DNA of 26,166 bases from Lachnospiraceae bacterium UBA1729 (lineage in GTDB: Bacteria; Bacillota; Clostridia; Lachnospirales; Lachnospiraceae). The stretch is from the NCBI GenBank assembly GCA_002315945.1, contig DCIJ01000108.1:1-26166 (forward strand), given 5' to 3'. The position numbers were made by a program, and so were the translations under genes. Each line of letters starts with the position of its first letter. The stretch's first letter is position 1. The notes beneath the pieces were generated by a model. The model searched no databases and was not told the origin of the DNA. It worked only from the letters and a program-made list of their open reading frames with translations. Shown here in pieces: positions 23,070 to 26,166 of this stretch.

Positions 23070-23708
23070 TTATTTTGTACCAAAGATTCTGTCCCCGGCG
23101 TCACCAAGACCAGGACAGATATAAGCGTTTTCATTAAGTTGTCTATCCATCTGTCCAATGTAGAGCTGCACATCCGGATGAGCAGCATGAAACTTCTCAA
23201 CGCCCTCTGGTGCACCAATGATACACAGGAATTTAATTTTCTTGCCACCATGCTTCTTAATCTGGCTTACTGCATCAACTGCAGATCCACCTGTTGCCAA
23301 CATGGGATCAACAACAACTATTGTTCTCTCATCAATAGGATTCGGCAGCTTGCAATAGTATTCCTGAGGCTCATGAGTCTCTTCATCACGATACATACCA
23401 ATGTGTCCAACCTTAGCTGTTGGAACCAGTGACAGGATTCCTCCTACCATACCAAGACCAGCTCTCAGTATAGGAACAACAGCCAGCTTTCTTCCGGCTA
23501 TCATCGGAGTCATACAGGTCTCAATAGGAGTCTCAACTTCTACATCCTTAAGAGGCAGATCTGACAATGCTTCATACCCCATCAGCATAGCAATCTCTTC
23601 AACCAGCTTTCTAAATTCATTAGTTCCAGTGTTTTTATCACGAAGCATTGATATTTTGTGTTTAATCAACGGATGTTCAAAAATAAAAATGTTATTATCC
23701 TGCTGCAT
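23070..23708 (-). CDS. upp: uracil phosphoribosyltransferase
   Basis: A 212-residue enzyme that makes UMP from uracil and PRPP. The PRPP-binding motif VVVDPMLATGGS is at about 128-139 and the uracil-binding C-terminal segment ENAYICPGLGDAGDRIFGTK is fully conserved. The length is typical for bacterial Upp. The frame extends upstream to 23765 with a basic, non-family sequence; the ATG at 23708 is chosen because GGAG lies 7 bases before it. It is a single-gene unit with a strong terminator, next to a purine permease. Confidence 0.96.
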   Translation of the reverse strand: MQQDNNIFIFEHPLIKHKISMLRDKNTGTNEFRKLVEEIAMLMGYEALSDLPLKDVEVETPIETCMTPMIAGRKLAVVPILRAGLGMVGGILSLVPTAKVGHIGMYRDEETHEPQEYYCKLPNPIDERTIVVVDPMLATGGSAVDAVSQIKKHGGKKIKFLCIIGAPEGVEKFHAAHPDVQLYIGQMDRQLNENAYICPGLGDAGDRIFGTK

Positions 23709-23755
23709 TTCTTTTCTCCTTTTTCTACAATTACCCCTACGTGTGCTTTTGTTAT

Positions 23756-23784
23756 ATGATGACACTTATGATATTTCATGTCAA
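23756..23784 (-). promoter_or_regulatory. candidate promoter of upp
   Basis: A perfect minus-strand TTGACA (23779-23784) stands 17 bases from CATCAT (23756-23761), a weak -10; the nearby TATAAC (23751-23756) is better in sequence but 22 bases away. A TGACA-N14-TGTCA inverted repeat overlaps the spacer. Confidence 0.35.
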
Positions 23785-23826
23785 CTTAATACGGCCTTAT
23801 TCCTGCCAATAGGAGTGTTAACAAAA

Positions 23827-25212
23827 TTATAAGAATATATATTTGCAAACAAACAGAACTGCCAGAATATACATGAGTGGAGAAACCTTCTTTTCTTTTG
23901 TCTTTCCTGTCAATACAGTCAGTAAGGTCCACGAAATTACTCCTATAGCAATACCCTCTGCGATAGAGTAGCTTAGAGGCATAAATATAATTGTCAAAAA
24001 TGCAGGAACACTTTCTGTAAAGTCATCAAGCGGAATATCTTTAATTGCCTTGAGCATCATCAACCCAACAAGAATCAGGGCAGGTGCTGTTGCAAATGAA
24101 GGAATTGTCAAAAAGAGAGGCGCAAATATTACTGATAACAGGAAGAGAAATCCTGTAACAATTGAAGTAAGTCCAGTACGCCCACCTGCTGACACGCCTG
24201 CAGATGACTCTACAAAAGTTGTAGTAGTTGATGTACCGAATATAGCACCAATGCTTGTTGCTATTGAATCGGAAAGTAATGCACCTTTGATTCGAGGAAG
24301 TTTTCCATCCTTATCCAGAAAATCAGCTGACTTTGACACACCAATAAGTGTTCCCAGGGTATCAAATACGTCTACAAACAGAAATGCCAGCATGATAACA
24401 ACAAAGTCTAGAATCTTGAACTGACCAATACTTTCAAAATTAAAGCACTGGCCTAACGTAAGTCTAATAGATGAAAAATCAAAACTGATTATTGCAGAAG
24501 GTATGGTTGAATACCACCCTGCTTCAGGAACAGGAATATATAATCCACATAATTCACAAACAATACCCAAAACCCATGTAATCAGGATTCCAAGCAGAAC
24601 TGATCCCTGAACTTTTTTACTATTATGAAGAATTGCTGTAATGATTATTCCAATAAGTGTGAGGAGCGCTGTAATACCAGCCTGATGCCAGGTCTCACCC
24701 TTGAAGGTCTGATAGGTTACCAGTGTAGCATCTGAATTAACAATCAGTTTTGCATTCTGAAGTCCAATAAATGCGCAGAACAGACCAATGCCAACCGAAA
24801 CAGCTGACTTTAGTGTCAAAGGAATTGCATCAAAGATTGCTTCCCTCACATTAGTCACTGACAGAACCACAAACACAAGACCTTCGATAAATACCGCAAA
24901 CAGTGCAAACTGCCAGCTGTATCCCATTCCCAAGCAGACAGTGTATGCAAAAAATGCATTGAGTCCAAGTCCTGGCGCCAAAGCAAAGGGATAATTTGAA
25001 AGCAGTGCCATACAAACTGTTCCCACAAAGGCAGCCAATGCAGTTGCAATAAGAATTGCATTAGGATCCATTCCTGATGCAGACAGTATACTGGGATTAA
25101 CTGCCAGTATATAAGCCATAGTCATGAAAGTTGTAATTCCAGCCACAACTTCCGTCTTAACAGTTGTTTTGTTTTCCTTTAGTTTAAAAAATCGTTCCAT
25201 GATTCCCCCCAT
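23827..25212 (-). CDS. NCS2 family purine permease (AzgA/PbuG-like, guanine/hypoxanthine)
   Basis: A 461-residue membrane protein with about 12-14 hydrophobic segments, a proton-coupled nucleobase importer. The AzgA-type opening ERFFKLKENKTTVKTEVVAG, APGLGLNAFFAYTV near residue 77-90, DVFDTLGTLIGV near 284 and STTTTFVESSAGVSAGGRTG near 330 are signatures of the guanine/hypoxanthine/adenine branch rather than uracil or xanthine permeases. AAAGGA lies 5 bases before the ATG at 25212; the ATG at 25200 (MERFFKLKE) is the alternative. Its leader is only about 50 bases, too short for the guanine riboswitch that controls pbuG in B. subtilis. Confidence 0.93.
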   Translation of the reverse strand: MGGIMERFFKLKENKTTVKTEVVAGITTFMTMAYILAVNPSILSASGMDPNAILIATALAAFVGTVCMALLSNYPFALAPGLGLNAFFAYTVCLGMGYSWQFALFAVFIEGLVFVVLSVTNVREAIFDAIPLTLKSAVSVGIGLFCAFIGLQNAKLIVNSDATLVTYQTFKGETWHQAGITALLTLIGIIITAILHNSKKVQGSVLLGILITWVLGIVCELCGLYIPVPEAGWYSTIPSAIISFDFSSIRLTLGQCFNFESIGQFKILDFVVIMLAFLFVDVFDTLGTLIGVSKSADFLDKDGKLPRIKGALLSDSIATSIGAIFGTSTTTTFVESSAGVSAGGRTGLTSIVTGFLFLLSVIFAPLFLTIPSFATAPALILVGLMMLKAIKDIPLDDFTESVPAFLTIIFMPLSYSIAEGIAIGVISWTLLTVLTGKTKEKKVSPLMYILAVLFVCKYIFL

Positions 25213-25271
25213 TCAAATCCTTTCTTTTTTAAACAATGTAAATCAATCCACGTTTTTACAAAAACACTGTT

Positions 25272-25300
25272 ATTATAAATGATAGGCATATCAGCTTCAA
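25272..25300 (-). promoter_or_regulatory. promoter of the purine permease gene
   Basis: Minus-strand TTGAAG (25295-25300) and a perfect TATAAT (25272-25277) are 17 bases apart. The start is predicted near 25265. It lies in the 105-base gap after purF, so the permease is probably transcribed independently. Confidence 0.7.
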
Positions 25301-25317
25301 TACTTACTGCTACTTCA

Positions 25318-26166
25318 TTACAGGTTAATTTTCCCCTCAAAACGGTCTTTTCTCATATCTGATGGTATTTCTGTTGGATATCTTCCGTCAAAGCAGGCGC
25401 TGCAGAAGCAGTTATCTCCCTCTGTCAGCTCTGAAAGACTGTCAATAGGAAGAAATCCTAATGAGTCAGCTCCCAATACTTTTGCGATTTCATCCACGCT
25501 CAAATGATTTGCAATTAAATTTTCTTCAGAGTCAATATCGGTTCCATAGTAGCAGGGATGTAAAAATGGAGGCGCTGATATTCTAATATGTATCTCTTCG
25601 GCTCCAGCCTCACGCAGTAATTTTACTATTCTTTTGCTGGTAGTTCCCCTGACTATTGAATCATCAATGAGAACAACCCTTTTGCCCTCCAGCACATTCT
25701 TTACAGGACTCAGCTTTATTTTTACCTGATCAAAACGATGACTCTGCCCTGGAGCAATGAAGGTACGTCCAATGTACTTATTTTTTATCAGTCCAATATC
25801 ATAAGGGATTCCGGATTCTATTGAGTATCCCAGTGCAGCATCCAGTCCACTGTCAGGGACTCCAATTACAACATCTGCTTCCACAGGATAATCTCGTGCC
25901 AATATTTCTCCTGCCTTCACTCTGGCCATGTGTACAGATACACCATCAATCACAGAGTCCGGTCTGGCAAAATATATATGTTCAAATATACAGGTTCTCT
26001 TTTCTTTTTTATGGCAGTGTTCCTTTCTGGATTCCACTCCATCCTTGGAGAAAATCACTATTTCCCCAGGCTCAATGTCTCTTTCGAATTCAGCTCCCAC
26101 TGCAGTCAGAGCACAGCTTTCAGATGCAACCACATAGGTTCCATTTTCAGTGATTCCATAGCACAG
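25318..26166 (-). CDS. purF: amidophosphoribosyltransferase PurF (N-terminus cut by window edge)
   Basis: The first committed enzyme of purine synthesis, making phosphoribosylamine from PRPP and glutamine. The frame is open to the window end (LCYGITENGTYVV leads into the visible part), so the glutaminase domain with its N-terminal cysteine lies outside. The visible 282 residues hold the end of the glutaminase domain and the phosphoribosyltransferase domain with the PRPP motif VVLIDDSIVRGTTS. The cysteines in RTCIFEHIYFARPDS, FLHPCYYGTD and the CFCSAC near the end match the [4Fe-4S] ligands of B. subtilis PurF, so this is the iron-sulfur type. The GTG within the frame at 26133 is not the start. 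Confidence 0.96.
   Translation of the reverse strand: MCYGITENGTYVVASESCALTAVGAEFERDIEPGEIVIFSKDGVESRKEHCHKKEKRTCIFEHIYFARPDSVIDGVSVHMARVKAGEILARDYPVEADVVIGVPDSGLDAALGYSIESGIPYDIGLIKNKYIGRTFIAPGQSHRFDQVKIKLSPVKNVLEGKRVVLIDDSIVRGTTSKRIVKLLREAGAEEIHIRISAPPFLHPCYYGTDIDSEENLIANHLSVDEIAKVLGADSLGFLPIDSLSELTEGDNCFCSACFDGRYPTEIPSDMRKDRFEGKINL

Noticed and set aside
25213..25317. Guanine riboswitch ahead of the purine permease
   Set aside because: The predicted leader is about 50 bases, shorter than a purine aptamer plus expression platform, and no two-loop aptamer pairing was found. The same holds for xpt.
1..26166. CRISPR arrays, tRNA/rRNA genes, insertion sequences, prophage genes
   Set aside because: No regularly spaced repeats, RNA gene signatures, transposase or phage proteins were seen on either strand.

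Overview
The window looks like chromosomal DNA of a low-GC Gram-positive anaerobe, most probably a member of the Lachnospiraceae (Butyrivibrio/Roseburia-like). The pointers are a DUF6465-type small protein, the adjacent TIGR03915/TIGR03916 DNA-repair pair, a fused accD-accA gene next to acpP, a FabK/nitronate monooxygenase-like gene in the fatty-acid cluster, and low-GC, AT-rich intergenic regions with Shine-Dalgarno-preceded genes. No mobile element, RNA gene, CRISPR array or phage gene was seen. Every gene except xpt is on the minus strand, and no intergenic gap exceeds 300 bases.

Layout, in coordinate order (minus-strand transcription runs right to left). 1-3040 is a probable operon DUF6465 / ParA / DUF1015 / dapF (dapF cut by the window edge), preceded by tatD (3040-3807). 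3903-6792 holds two transporters, a MATE exporter and a sodium:neurotransmitter-symporter family protein. 6964-8280 is a compact self-regulated unit: a strong consensus promoter with two matching palindromic operators, an unknown four-helix membrane protein, then a TetR-family repressor. 8368-10649 is the radical-SAM / DUF4130 DNA-repair pair, divergent from xpt (10778-11359). 11401-12051 is a HAD phosphatase. 12116-14798 is a cobalt/nickel ECF-type importer (CbiO, CbiQ, CbiM with CbiN-like tail).

14777-17874 is a fatty-acid synthesis operon (acpP, fused accDA, FabK/NMO-like). cbiM overlaps its last gene. Its promoter region carries four TTTGA-N3-TCAAA-like boxes, as expected for a FabT-type repressor. 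18060-22946 encodes a complete multistep phosphorelay: a 1360-residue hybrid kinase with two periplasmic solute-binding domains, a separate Hpt protein and a stand-alone receiver. 23070-26166 is a nucleotide salvage/synthesis group: upp, an NCS2 purine permease and purF (cut by the edge).

Most interesting for follow-up: the two-operator TetR switch with an unknown membrane target; the operator array at acpP; the SOS-like box and putative sliding-clamp motif of the radical-SAM repair protein; the phosphorelay with a degenerate first receiver in which Glu replaces the phospho-Asp; and cbiM sitting as the last gene of a fatty-acid operon, separated from cbiQO by a terminator. I did not find a system that is clearly without precedent.
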